NCBI GenBank assembly: GCA_942159475.1
Contig: OW804094.1
Location: 8,253,555 to 8,317,554 of the forward strand
Length of the DNA: 64,000 nt
Reading direction: 5' to 3'
Source of the DNA: Sthenelais limicola
Lineage: Eukaryota > Annelida > Polychaeta > Phyllodocida > Sigalionidae
The notes below the pieces were generated by a model that saw only the letters and a list, made by a program, of their open reading frames with translations, ran no database searches and was not told the DNA's origin. Position numbers and translations under genes: made by a program. Position 1 is the stretch's first letter. Every line of letters begins with the position of its first letter. Positions 12,323-23,521 of this stretch are shown piece after piece.

Positions 12323-12428
12323 CTTATGGTACTCGTTCTATGCGGGCAAGGGAAATGTAGAACTTGTTTTCCGGCGGCCTCCAAACTCATTCTACATTTC
12401 CCGCCCACTCCGAACGCGGTTCCATAAG
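12323..12428. repeat. Palindrome, ~45 bp imperfect arms
   Basis: Inner arms GGGAAATGTAGAA and TTCTACATTTCCC, outer arms CTTATGG and CCATAAG, centre TCCGGCGGCCTCC. Confidence 0.75.
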
Positions 12429-12429
12429 T

Positions 12430-13570
12430 GTTTTTTATAGTCCCCGGATTCCTCTCGAATTGAAAGTTCATTATTGGTCACTATTGCCTGAATATTGGGA
12501 GCATTGAAAGAGAGGTACGTAAGGTGCTTTCCCCGTTACTGACTCCCATATATCACAATTATGCTGGATTGGATAGTATAGGCGCCTTTAAAGTAGAAGT
12601 CTAAAGCCATCACTAAAAGTTAGAAGACCACCTATATGGCTTCACAAACCCAACCAGACCTTAAAACTGCACTCTCAGCTAACGTCGGTAAAAACCTAAA
12701 TATTTTCTACATTTTCTTCCATTCTTCAACATATCTAAAAGTCAGTTGACCAAAATTTCAGAGGATTCTGTCTAGTTGTTTTTCCTACAGAGCTTCTAAA
12801 ACATCCCCAACATCCCCATTTGTTTTCGGAGGACCTGCCCAAATCCATTGTTATGATGACTTCACATATTATCGCTCACCGGCGGCCGTTTTCACTCGAC
12901 CGACTCTACTTCAAATGCATGTATACCAGTATAACAGAATCAGAATAGGATGGGTAAGTAGTCCACTGCAGCGATTTTTTGAGTCGCGCTACTGTAGCAG
13001 TTTCATGACATTGTGTGGACAAAACTCCCATAGACCCACCATTGTGGAGATAAATAATCTCTGTTTGCTCATCAGTCGTATAGTTTTATGAATTCATATA
13101 TCCATCTTTAGAGGCAAAGGATTTGAACTATAGCCTCCAGATTCGTTAAAGTTTTACTGGGGCGATGTATCTATAGAGTGATTATAAATAATATCGCCCC
13201 AATGTTATAACTCTATGAAGATTGTTTACTTCTGATCCACACATCGCTACAACTACATGACTATTTTACGTTATTTCGCACCCCGTCGCCATGAAACTTA
13301 TACACCCTATAATGATCAATTCTGTAATAATAACAAAAGTTTTATGATTCATCAGACTCTTAATTTTGATAATTTTCTTGACGAGTCGTGAAAACCGAGA
13401 CCCATTGATCATTGTTGATGTTTTAACTAAAAAAAATATCGAAATTTTGATATAATTATAACTTATGATTTAAATGCTTAAGAATTGCTTATGTTAATCT
13501 GGATTACTTGATTATTTTGAATGGGTTTCATGAGAATAACATGAACATGTAACTAGACTCAATAACATTT
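12430..13570. other. Interval without a gene
   Basis: Only a small hairpin at about 13158-13205 (GGGGCGAT facing ATCGCCCC). No ORF or family match. Confidence 0.45.
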
Positions 13571-13887
13571 GTGATGTGTTCCAGGAAAATGAGTCACAAG
13601 TCGCAAAATTGATATTTTTTAAAGTGTTTTTTTCACAAGATCTATTTATCGAATTGTTCTGATCCTTAGGGGGTTTAGCACTCATAGTCATATGAATCCA
13701 TGTAACAAATTTCGGGACATTGTCTTAAATATATTCTTGTGTTTTGTGGGCCTTTGTATGGAGTATAATTATTTAGTTACTTTACTGGTAAATACCCATC
13801 CAGAAACATTGTCCTCTTTTCAAATATGGTGATATCTCAAAATCCATATTTTACGACTTCTGACTCTTTTTCCTAAAAACGGATCAC
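13571..13887 (-). mobile_element. TIR-A copy 9, internally deleted
   Basis: 317 bp with intact ends and ATTT on both sides (13567-13570, 13888-13891), a non-palindromic duplication that fixes the element boundaries. Confidence 0.9.
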
Positions 13888-14057
13888 ATTTATTTTAAAA
13901 AAGTACAAAAAGATGGGGGTATAGGCCCCTAGCCCCTCCACTAACTCTACACCATTTTCTAACCTGATGAGTACGAGAGCGAAGCAGCAGCCGGCCGCCC
14001 ATTACAGGCCGTCCCTGTGTAGTCTTATCACATTATGTGTGTCAGAAAGGAACATGT

Positions 14058-14292
14058 GGGTCAGATTTTCAGAAAATGTACAATTGGCAGCTGTACACAT
14101 TTAGTAGATTCTGCTAAATTAGGCTGCAATGCGGTCAATACTAGGTAAATGCGAGTATATTCGGCATTGCATTGATTCTAGCAATCTGTTTGGTTAGGTT
14201 GAACTGTATTTTGAACTTTATTTTCGTTTGAAATTTGGGTTATTTGAGAAAATTGGCGAAATTGAATTGTACATTTTCTGAAATTCTGACCC
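14058..14292 (+). mobile_element. TIR-B copy 3
   Basis: 235 bp, intact ends, flanked by ATGT on both sides. Confidence 0.9.
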
Positions 14293-14341
14293 ATGTACCT
14301 AGGGTCACACAGATGCTGTCCCGTCTCGTGAGACCCGCCAG

Positions 14342-14351
14342 TCTCGCGAGA
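14342..14351. promoter_or_regulatory. TCTCGCGAGA palindrome
   Basis: A perfect copy of the TCTCGCGAGA motif known from animal promoters. No gene is visible beside it, so it may be chance. Confidence 0.3.
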
Positions 14352-14486
14352 GCTTTGTGTTGTCCTATTAGATTGTGTTGACAATGGCACAAGCCTTTAT
14401 CTAATAGGCTTTAGTGCAGTGTTGGGTAGCTCTAAAAGAGCAACTCTTATGTTGCTCATTTCTTTCAGGTTGCCTGTTTACTATTA

Positions 14487-14831
14487 GGCAAAAAAAAACC
14501 CGGTATGTTTCCGATTTACCCCTCCTACCTAGAAAAACCTAGAAAAAAACCTTACCCTACCTAAACATTTTTTACCATAGCTGATTTGTTTTTTTATCAT
14601 ATCTTACTTTTTTTGGATTTTTGGACAAAAAAAGCTTATAAAAGCAGGAAAACGGTTTTCCTAACCAAGAACTGTCAAAAAGCCCATTTCCCATGTTTAA
14701 AACAACTATTGTTATGAAATAGACATTTTTTCAGTTCCTGGGAGGTGGTTTCCAAAAAAAACAAAAAAAACAACTTACCACTACCTAATTTTCAGCCAGA
14801 TAAATCGGAAACGCACCTATTTTTTTTGGCC
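14487..14831 (-). mobile_element. TIR-I MITE copy 2 (PIF/Harbinger-like)
   Basis: 345 bp flanked by TTA on both sides (14484-14486, 14832-14834). Ends GGCAAAAAAA and TTTTTTTGGC. Confidence 0.75.
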
Positions 14832-15103
14832 TTACAAAAAGGTGGGTGGGTCACAGTATATGGGCTGTGGTGAGATAATTGTTTGATTGATGCATAATGC
14901 AGTAAAGTATGCATGCAAGGATTAACTTACATAGTGAATCATCGATTGTCTCTACACACTGCTGACAATGTTCTCTTCTTGCACCTTTGTGCTTTGTCTT
15001 TGTGTTGTAGAATGAATTACCAAATTTCCAGAATTTATTGCCGTTGGTTGTGTTAGAAGTAGGGAGAAACCTCATTAATCTCTGACAGGCTGATGTGGTA
15101 GTG

Positions 15104-15372
15104 GAGGGATCAGAGGGAGGAGTGAGATTGGTTGCTTTATGCCCTTATCAACACATTTAATATGGTTATATCAAGGGCGGGAGAGCTGAGAGGGAGTGAG
15201 TGAGATTGGTTGCTTTACGCCCTTATCAACACATTTAATATGGTTATATCAAAGGCGGGAGAGCTGAGAGGGAGTGAGTGAGTGAGATTGGTTGCTTTAC
15301 GCCCTTATCAACACATTAAATATGGTTATATCAAGGGCGGGAGAGCTGAGAGGGAGTGAGTGAGTGAGATAT
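15104..15372 (+). repeat. Satellite J array 1 (~70-80 bp unit)
   Basis: Three full units of GGTTGCTTTACGCCCTTATC.. ..TATCAAGGGCGGGAGAGCTG.. and a GAGT-rich linker of variable length. Confidence 0.9.
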
Positions 15373-15410
15373 AGATGGAAGCTAGCTAGGGTTTGGTGAG
15401 TTGATTTTTT

Positions 15411-15490
15411 ATCCATCGAGGTTGCGGGGGGAGACAGAGGGGCGGAGCGTAGCGTAGCCCCGAGGTCTCCCTCCGCAACCCGTGGTTGAT
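15411..15490. repeat. Palindrome, ~35 bp arms
   Basis: GTTGCGGGGGGAGAC faces GTCTCCCTCCGCAAC; centre GGAGCGTAGCGTAGCC. GC-rich island in AT-rich DNA. Confidence 0.75.
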
Positions 15491-15757
15491 TCCATATTTA
15501 TTTCACCCCGTACATGGTTTTAATGAATGAAATATATAGGATTATTCGATTGAACTTTTCATTTTAAGTTCCTAGCTGTAGTATTTCCAGAGAAAATCGG
15601 TAAAACGATCGAGTGGGCGATAATATGAGTTCCGCAAAATCAAAACAATTTGTTGTATCAGTCGGGGGCGTGGTAATTTTCATGTTATCACCCGCTCCCA
15701 CTGAGTGGGAGATACAATGTTGAAGGTATGGGCAACTTCCAAGAGGGGTGAAATAAT

Positions 15758-15922
15758 GGTTGCTTTACGCCCTTATCAACACATTTAATATGGTTATATC
15801 AAGGGCGGGAGAGCTGAGAGGGAGGCAGTTTATGATCTTACCCAGGAAATAGAGATAGAGAAGAAGGGAGAGAGAGACAGAGGAAAAGCGACAGAAAGGC
15901 ACTTTATGGTCTTACCCAGGAC
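15758..15922 (+). repeat. Satellite J unit plus tail
   Basis: One unit followed by the ~100 bp tail that ends most J loci: GGCAGTTTATGATC, CCCAGGAAATAGAGATAG, a purine tract, then GGCACTTTATGGTCTTACCC. Confidence 0.85.
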
Positions 15923-16235
15923 CAGTGGAGGGATCAGTCATAACCTGGAAGGGCCAACTTCCGCTTGACCCTTCCCCCACCTTTTTGAGGCATGCTTAAA
16001 AGGAAATGATAATGACAATTATGCAATAATTTACAATTAATTCGGAAAATAATCTTCAAATTACTCACTCATCAGCTGTGAATGATAGACATCCCATCCT
16101 CCATTGGACGAGACCACATGGACGCCATTAAAATCACACACTTTTATAGCGCAATCATTTCTGGAAAATAAATAGGAATTTCTCCATTATATAACCAATA
16201 AAAAAATTATAAAAAGTCTAAAAATAATTAAAAAA
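15923..16235. other. Interval without a recognised feature
   Basis: No ORF, no family match. Confidence 0.4.
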
Positions 16236-16879
16236 TATAAATTATGAGATATTATCATATCTGAAAGGTTAGATCACGCGGATTCCAATGATGGTAAACA
16301 TTAGGGCACTCAATAAGTATTTCTACATTTTTAAGTTTGATATTTTTATTTTTGAAGAAAAGTTTGCAAGATTTCTAGGTGGAAATTTACTTGTTAAGTA
16401 GCAAATATACTACTCTATAGGATGACATTCGAAATCCATGGATATATCTAATGTTTACCCCAAAACTGAGAACATTTCACTAAAAGGATCTTTTGACTAA
16501 AACTCTAAAACAAGTCAAGTCAAGATTAAGCCGATTCCAGTGATAGTAAACAATAATAACCTCATAAATATTTCTATATTTTATGGTTGATATTTTTATT
16601 TTTGAAAGAAAAAGTTTGCAATGTTTCTGGATGTTCTAAAATAACTAAATATACTCCATACGAAGGCCTTCAAATGGCAGGGATATATTTAATACAATGT
16701 TACATGGATTTATATGACTATAAATACTAAACGCTCTAAAAATCAGAACAATTCAATAAAAAGATCTTGTGGAAAAAACACTTTGAAAAATATCAATTTT
16801 GTGACTTGTGGCACATTTTTCTGGAACACATCACGTATGAACGTTACGACTTGTGACTCATTTTGCTACAACACATCAC
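16236..16879 (+). mobile_element. TIR-A copy 10, cut by copy 11
   Basis: Left terminal repeat lost. The body runs to ~16511, then the right terminal repeat reappears at 16843-16879 after copy 11. Confidence 0.75.
16512..16834 (+). mobile_element. TIR-A copy 11, nested in copy 10
   Basis: Left end truncated at AAGATTAAGCCGATTCC; right terminal repeat ends ACACATCAC. Confidence 0.8.
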
Positions 16880-17334
16880 ATATGTCATCTTAAAATGTCG
16901 ACTTAGCTATTTTGTTGTCACTAGGGTCAAATGGAAAGGAAAGATTGGACAGGGAGGGCCTGGAATGAGGAAAAGTAAAATGAAACTGAATGAATAATCC
17001 ACAGTGAAGCATCTTTAGGGGATAAAGAACACAGGGTGTGTAAAGAGTTTTTGAGTAGAGAGTGAGCGACTGCCAGGCCTCAGGAGGGAGAGGCTAATGG
17101 GGAAGTATACATATATATATTTTTAAACTATTTTTTTAAATTTCGAATTTGTTAAGATGCGATTCCAACGCACTTGCCATTGATTACGTATAGGAAACAA
17201 TTGCACCAGTAGAACTGCTCTGCGCTTGTATTGTGATAAGAATAAAAGCGGAGGAAGAGCGAATGCATATTAAGGTAAGCAAGAGCAAGCCATGAGCACA
17301 TATGTGATGTGTTTCAGGAAAATAAGTCATAAGT

Positions 17335-18461
17335 TGTTTTGTCCCCAATCTGAAAGGATATAAACGTGAAATAGGAAAAATCAAAAATATCCAAGACTTT
17401 TCTTTTTGGAATATCCAATACCTTTTTGTCAACTTTCTTTTCCTTTTTGCCAATGTCCTTTTCCTTTTCGGATTACCATTTTCCTTTTAGGAATATACTT
17501 TTCCTTTTTGGAATATCCTTTTCTTTTTGGAATATCCTTTTTCCTTTTCCGAATATCCACTCCTTTTCCAAATATCCACTCCTTTTCACCCAAATGTACC
17601 ATGATGTATTCCTACCCCAACATGACTGGGAGGGAGAAGGAGGGTGAGAGGGAGAGGGAGGGTGGGTGAGCGGGGGAGGGGGGGGGGTGAGCGGGAGGGG
17701 AGAGGGAGAGAGGGAGAAAGAGAAAGGAAGAGAAGATGTATTGGATGTGTTATGTAACACTGCTACACTACAAAGATAGCTGGTGTGCCCACAGTCAGGG
17801 GTAGTGGATAATGTTACATAACACTGAGTCACTACCCATGTGGGTTAGATGTTCAGAAAATGTACAATTCATATTCACCAATCCTCTCCAATAACCCAAA
17901 TTTCAGACCAAAATAAAGTTCAAAATACAGTTCAACCTAACCAAACAGATTGCTAGAATCAATGCAATACCAAATGTACAGGAATATACATAATATTGGC
18001 CAAATTGCAGCCTAATTTAGCAGAATATACTAAATGTGTACAGCTGCCAATTGTACATTATCTGAAAATCTGACCCATGTCTGCTTTTGTATGGGTAGAA
18101 AAGGAGTGTACCAGGGAGGAAATCGATTGGAAAAGAAAGACCAAATCTTGACATAGGTATCAGAGGAGCCAGACATGGCTTTTCATGTAGGGGAAATAGG
18201 ACATACAATAGGAGACATTGGAAAAAGGTGCCGTGACATACTTTTCTGTGGTGATTATTTAAGGGAAATAGTGGAAAAGGAGGCTGACATGGAGAAATCG
18301 CCACAGACATGGAACTTTTTGATCTGGAAATAGTCAAATCTGCCCGAACATAGGAAGTTAGCAGTTGGAAAAGAATTTGTAATATGAGAAATAGCTTGTA
18401 CCACAGAGGAAAAGTCTGTACGGATTTCATCATTAGTACATATGTCTACTTTTGGACGCAA
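17335..18461. mobile_element. Insertion G (1127 bp) with a 7 bp duplication
   Basis: Splits TIR-A copy 12 between two copies of CATAAGT (17328-17334 and 18462-18468). It contains CCTTTTTGGAATAT-type repeats (about 17400-17600), a G/A-rich simple tract (17625-17735), TIR-B copy 4, and a right part rich in GGAAAAGG and GACATGG words. Proline/phenylalanine-rich ORFs here follow the simple repeats. No transposase. Confidence 0.6.
17842..18076 (-). mobile_element. TIR-B copy 4, nested in insertion G
   Basis: 235 bp with ATGT on both sides. Confidence 0.9.
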
Positions 18462-18934
18462 CATAAGTCGCAAAATTAATATTTTTCAAAGTGTTTTTTT
18501 TCTAACGATCTCATTATTGGAATGTTCTAACTTTTGGTGGGTTGATCACTTATAGCTATATCAATTGATGTATCAAATTTAAGAACAATCTATGTAATAT
18601 ATCCTTTCGTTTTGAAGGTCCTCATACTACAATTAGTTACTTTACTGTTTATTGACCCCCACAAATATTGGAAACTTTTTTTTCTAATCAAACTTAAAAT
18701 CTAGAAATACTTATTAGATTATTAGACTGTTTACTATCATTGGACTCGGCTTGATCCCATCTTTTCAAATATGGTGATATCTCAAAATCCATTTTTTGCG
18801 ACTTATGACTCATTTTCCTGAAACACATCTCATATACAAGTGATCCAGTGGAATCACACCTTTAAGACACTAAATGGAAAGACAATGAAATTTTTTTTCA
18901 TATAAAACATTTTTTTCCGAAACGGATAAAAAAT

Positions 18935-19102
18935 AAAGGGCCTTTCTGTCTCTTTTCTCTGTCTCTCTCTCCCTTCTTCTCTATCTCTATTTCCTGGGTA
19001 TGATCATAAACTGCCTCCCTCTAAGCTCTCCGCCCTTGATATAACACTTCAAAGTGTTGATAAGGGCGTAAAGCCACCAATCTCACTCACTCACTCACTC
19101 TT
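18935..19102 (-). repeat. Satellite J unit plus tail, reverse
   Basis: Tail (CCTGGGTATGATCATAAACT) precedes one J unit and a CACT repeat, the mirror of the other loci. Confidence 0.85.
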
Positions 19103-19614
19103 TAAAAAAAAAAAATAAAAAAAAATGGGATGATTACAAACCTTGTCTTGAGTTCCCTATAGTTGTAAACAGTACCATTTCCCTCACACGTCAGCCTCAT
19201 ACACTCTTGCCGCGATTTCACTGACGTCATCAAAAGGTGTGCACAATCAGAATACTTGCCATCAGCCTCCTTGAACTCTTGCCGGAAGCCGGACTCCTTA
19301 CAGGAAGCTGCGTGGGCGCAGTTAAAAATAGGAAAATAATTATTATTTAATAATTCAATTATTTATATTGATTAAGGGAAACGTGTCGGGTCGTGTTTAA
19401 TCAATGCAAGATGTTTTCAGTTGAAATGTCTCCACCTTCTGCACAATAATTCAATTAAATACCAAGGTCAGCCAGTCTCGATACGGATACGTTCAACAAA
19501 GCTCACACAATTAATGTCTTTATTTATGTTTCTCATAATTATTCTGGGAACTTTTATTCTTTACAGAGGCAATGCAATGTTCGATAGAATACCAGAGCCC
19601 GAATGACTGAAAAA
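19103..19614. other. Interval without a recognised feature
   Basis: A short A-rich tract at 19103-19125 then no recognisable sequence. The 61-codon ORF has one hydrophobic stretch (FMFLIIILGTFILY) but no family signal. Confidence 0.4.
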
Positions 19615-19898
19615 CGGCATACACATTTAATAAGAATTTCTATGTTTTAAATTTGATATTTTTTTGAAAAAGAAGTTTGCAATATTTCTGGGTGGACCGT
19701 TACTAGTAAAGTAGCTTAATATAATCTAATAGATGACCTTGGAAATGCATGGACATATTTAATACAAAGTCTTGAAATTTCGTACATGTATTCATACTAC
19801 GATAGGCGCTAAGCATCCCACAAATAAAAACATTCCACCAAATTTAACTTGTGAACAAATCACTTTGAAAAATATCTACTTTGCGACTAGTGGATCAC
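19615..19898 (+). mobile_element. TIR-A copy 13 (left end missing)
   Basis: Interior and a shortened right end (TTTGCGACTAGTGGATCACAC). Confidence 0.75.
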
Positions 19899-19902
19899 AC
19901 AT

Positions 19903-20026
19903 GTGTTGTGTTGCAGGGAAATGAGTCATAAGTTATAAAAATGATACTAGTTGATCTTTTCAAATATGATGCTATCTCAAAATCCAACTTTTGCAACTTG
20001 TGACTGATTTCCCTGTAACACATCAC
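19903..20026 (-). mobile_element. TIR-A copy 14, 124 bp mini-element
   Basis: Two terminal repeats with only ~50 bp between them: an extreme internal deletion. Confidence 0.8.
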
Positions 20027-20028
20027 AT

Positions 20029-20368
20029 ATTTTTCAAAGTGTTTATTTTACAAGATCACTTTATTGGAATGTTCTGATTTTTGGAGAGTTTATCACTTAT
20101 AGTTACATCGATCGATGTATCAAATGTCAGGACAATGTATATAATAATCCTTTCTTCTAAAGGTCCTTATATGGAGTATATTTGATTACTTTTCAAAAAT
20201 AAAATTATCAAACTTAAAATCTAGAAATACTTATTAGATTATTCGACTGTTTACTATCATTGGAATCGGCTTGATCTCATCTTTTCAAATATGATAATAT
20301 CTCAAAATCAATTTTTTTGAATATCATTTTTGCGACTACAAGTAACTCATTTTACTGGAGCACATAAC
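20029..20368 (-). mobile_element. TIR-A copy 15 (left terminal repeat lost)
   Basis: Begins directly after copy 14 at TTTTCAAAGTG and ends in a decayed right terminal repeat. Confidence 0.8.
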
Positions 20369-20563
20369 ATATATATGCTGGTAAAGTTACATACTGAAGA
20401 TGTGTCTCCTGTAGACCTGCCATCCCCCCATCAGGCGTATAGGCATGAGTCCCAGCTCGTCACAATACCTGGGCTGGCACTGGGCTCGCCCACTCAAGCT
20501 CTTCTCACTAGGCAGGTAATTGAACACGTTCGCTCCCAACCTGCAGCACAAAAACACTTCAAT

Positions 20564-20589
20564 GGGGCAGATTGTCAGAAAATGTACAG
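20564..20589 (+). mobile_element. TIR-B fragment (copy 5)
   Basis: Only the end GGGCAGATTGTCAGAAAATG remains, cut where satellite J starts. Confidence 0.6.
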
Positions 20590-21447
20590 GAGTGAGTGAG
20601 TGAGATTGGTTGCTTTACAACCTTATCAACACATTTAAGGTTATATTAAGGGCGGGAGAGCTGAGAGTGATTGAATGAGATTGGTTGCTTTATGCCCTTA
20701 TCAACACATTGAAGGTTATATCAAGGGTGGGAGAGCTGAGAGGGAGTGAATGAGTGAATGGTTGCTTTACGCCCTTATCAACACATTGAAGTTTATATCA
20801 AGGGCGGGAGAGCTGAGAGGGAGTGATTGAGTGAGATTGGTTGCTTTACGCCCTCATCAACACATTGAAGGTTATATCAAGGGCAGGAGTGACAGGGAGT
20901 GAGTGAAATTGGTTGCTTTAGGCCCTTATCAACACATTTAATATGGTTATATCAAGGGCGGGAGAGCTGAGAGTGAGTGAATGAGACTGGTTGCTTTACG
21001 CCCTTATCAACACATTGAAGTTTATATCAAAGGCGGGAGAGCTGAGAGGGAGTGAGTGAGTGAGATTGGTTGCTTTACGCCCTTATCAACACATTGAAGG
21101 TTATATCAAGGGCAGAAGAGCTGAGAGTGAGTGAATTAGATTGGTTGCTTTACGCCCTTATCAACACTTTGAAGGTTATATCAAGGGCAGGAGAGCTGAG
21201 AGGGAGTGAGTGAGATTGGTTGCTTTATGCCCTCATCAACACATTGAAGGTTATATCAAGGGCAGGAGTGAGAGTGAGTGAGTGAAATTGGTTGCTTTAG
21301 GCCCTTATCAACACATTTAATATGGTTATATCAAGGGCGGGAGAGCTGAGAGGGAGGCAGTTTATGATCATACCCAGGAAATAGAGATAGAGTAGAAGGG
21401 AGAGAGACAAGAGACAAAAGAGACACAAAGGCACTTTATGGTCTTAC
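20589..21447 (+). repeat. Satellite J array 2 plus tail
   Basis: About ten units, with two unit forms: one with ATTTAATATGGTTATATC, one with ATTGAAGGTTATATC. Ends in the standard tail. Confidence 0.9.
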
Positions 21448-21461
21448 CCAGGACCATCAAT

Positions 21462-21522
21462 GGGTCAGATATTCAGAAAATGTACAATTGGCAGCTCTAC
21501 ACGTTGAGTAAATTCTAATGCC
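21462..21522 (+). mobile_element. TIR-B fragment (copy 6)
   Basis: Left end and ~60 bases only. Confidence 0.7.
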
Positions 21523-21734
21523 TAAATGTAAATAAAACCGTTAATGTAAGGCACTGATATAATATGTAACATGAATTATTTAAGTTATTTGGAGTTTAAA
21601 TTCTTATTATTGACAAGTAAATCTCACTCTGATTGTCATGTAAGTAATGAAGTCAATCTATAAACTTGTAAATACTTTTATAGGAGATGAGACATCACAT
21701 TGTGAAAATCTGCCTAATAAAATGTTTAAAAGAA

Positions 21735-21855
21735 ATGACTAAAATAAGTAGACACCCCAATAATGAGAACGTTCTTACAATGAGATGTTGTGAATAAAGC
21801 ACTTTAAAAAATATCACCTTTGTAACTTGTCACCAATTTTCCTGTAACACATCAC
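21735..21855 (+). mobile_element. TIR-A right-end fragment (copy 16)
   Basis: Last ~120 bases of the consensus, ending CCTGTAACACATCAC. Confidence 0.75.
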
Positions 21856-22110
21856 ATATCTTATGATTATACATTATGTTAAATTACAAATAGTGTTTAG
21901 GCAGATCCCAGTCTAACCCATCTATTAACGAGGGTTCATGGAAAACCCCAGACCTTATTTAGCCCACAATTGATGAGATATCACGAGCCAGACATAATTG
22001 GTCTATTAGCGGTGTCGGTAATTATCGGGGATTAATTGTTTGGGTTCCCTCGACCTGGCCTTAATGAGGATTTGTAGTGTTATTGAACAATCTATTCGCA
22101 ATGATTATAT

Positions 22111-22344
22111 GGGTCAGGTTGTCAGAAAATGTACAATTCACCTTCACCAATCCTTTCAAATAACCCAAATCGAAGTGAAAAGTGACGTTCAAAATGCAAT
22201 TAAACACAATGAAAGAGATATTTTAATCAACACGATGCCCAAGGTAATCTGATATACCAATTATTTATAATTTTCCTGTCTAATTAAACAGTAGTTACCT
22301 ACATTTTAGAGCTGCCGATTGTGCGTTTTCTGAAAATCTGACCC
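22111..22344 (-). mobile_element. TIR-B copy 7
   Basis: 234 bp, intact ends, divergent interior. Confidence 0.85.
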
Positions 22345-22478
22345 GGGTAGTGAGCGTTTATTGATGAATTGTAGTTTCTAGCAAGTAGTAAATATGATTT
22401 TTATTTCTATGTAACAGGCAAAGCTTGAAAAATGCATGGCAGATATAGCGTCTTTAAATTGAAATGTTTTAAATATAT

Positions 22479-22873
22479 GTGATATGTTTCAGGGAAATCA
22501 GTCACAAGTTGCAATATTGATATTTTTCAAAGTTATTCATTAACAAGACCTTTATAAGGTCTCTTAATAGGAATGTTTTGATATTTAGAGGTGTTAGCGC
22601 TTTATGTCATATGAATTCATGTATTTAATTTCAAGACAGTGATTAAAGATATCCTTGTGTTTTGAAGGTCATTATATGAAGTACATTCAACTACTTTATT
22701 GGTGCCCACCCAGAAATATTGCAAACCTTTTTTCAAACATAAAATATAGAACTACTTATTAGATGCCCCACTGTTTACTATCGTTGGAATCGTTTTGATC
22801 TTAACTTGTCATACATGATGATATCTCAGAATTAATATTTTGCGACTTGAGACTCATTTCCCTGAAATATCAC
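22479..22873 (-). mobile_element. TIR-A copy 17
   Basis: Full reverse copy with decayed ends and a short CCTTTATAAGG palindrome inside. Confidence 0.85.
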
Positions 22874-23120
22874 GTAACTATTAATGGCCTTTATTGAAAT
22901 AAACAATAATAATATATGTTGCCCCTTCCTGTTTCGAGGTACATGGTTTGTGTGTATAGTTGTTATGTCATTATATAAAAGGTGTAAGAAAAATGAAGAA
23001 AATACCAAAAGAACTACAAAATAATAAGGGACACGGTTTAATCAGGCTGTTAGAAGTGTATACACCAAGATGGTAGGATAGAAACTGAATAAAACCTTTT
23101 AAAAAAACAAAAAACAATAA

Positions 23121-23520
23121 TAATAATATGGGTCTAGGCATTGATTTCTATTAACTCTTGGTGAAGCCTGAGTTATGCTGGCAATCCATCCCTTTACTCT
23201 ATATGCTTGATTTTATTCACTTTACTTTTTATCAAACATAAATATATCAAACATAAAATATAGAAACACTTATTAGATGCCCTATATGTTTACCATCATT
23301 GGAAGCGTCTTGGTCTTGCTCTTAACTTGACAAATATGGTAATAACCTAAAATTCATTTTTTGCTACTTCCCATTTGCTCATTTCCCATAAATATTATTG
23401 ACCTTTATTGTAATAATGAATAATACTATGGGTCTAGGCCTTGTTTTCTATTAACTCTATAATGATAAGATGTTTTGCTGGAGCTTGGCTTGTATTGGAA
23501 ATCCATTCCTTTACTATATA
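23121..23520 (+). repeat. Direct duplication of ~95 bp around a TIR-A fragment
   Basis: 23121-23210 and 23430-23520 share ATGGGTCTAGGC, TTTCTATTAACTCT and AATCCAT(C/T)CCTTTACT. TIR-A fragment (copy 18, reverse, 23217-23390) lies between. Confidence 0.75.
23217..23390 (-). mobile_element. TIR-A fragment (copy 18)
   Basis: Holds the ATCAAACATAAAATATAGAA to terminal-repeat part only; end decayed to TTGCTACTTCCCATTTGCTC. Confidence 0.75.
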
Positions 23521-23521
23521 T

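Larger units (their letters stand above)
17304..18831 (-). mobile_element. TIR-A copy 12, cut by insertion G
   Basis: Left terminal repeat 17304-17334; the rest 18462-18831. Flanked by ATAT (17300-17303, 18832-18835) inside TIR-E. Confidence 0.85.
17160..18862 (+). mobile_element. TIR-E copy 1, right part, cut by TIR-A copy 12
   Basis: 17160-17303 aligns with 60932-61084 (CATTGATT.., CTGC(G/A)CTTGTATTG, AAGAGCGAATG, GCCATGAGCACATAT). Its last bases, CCAGTGGAATCACACC, appear only after copy 12 at ~18846-18862. Confidence 0.75.

Noticed and set aside
17406..17832. Overlapping ORFs on both strands
   Set aside because: They follow T/C-rich and G/A-rich simple repeats within insertion G.
15104..21447. 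CRISPR-like regular arrays
   Set aside because: Satellite units without spacers of unique sequence.
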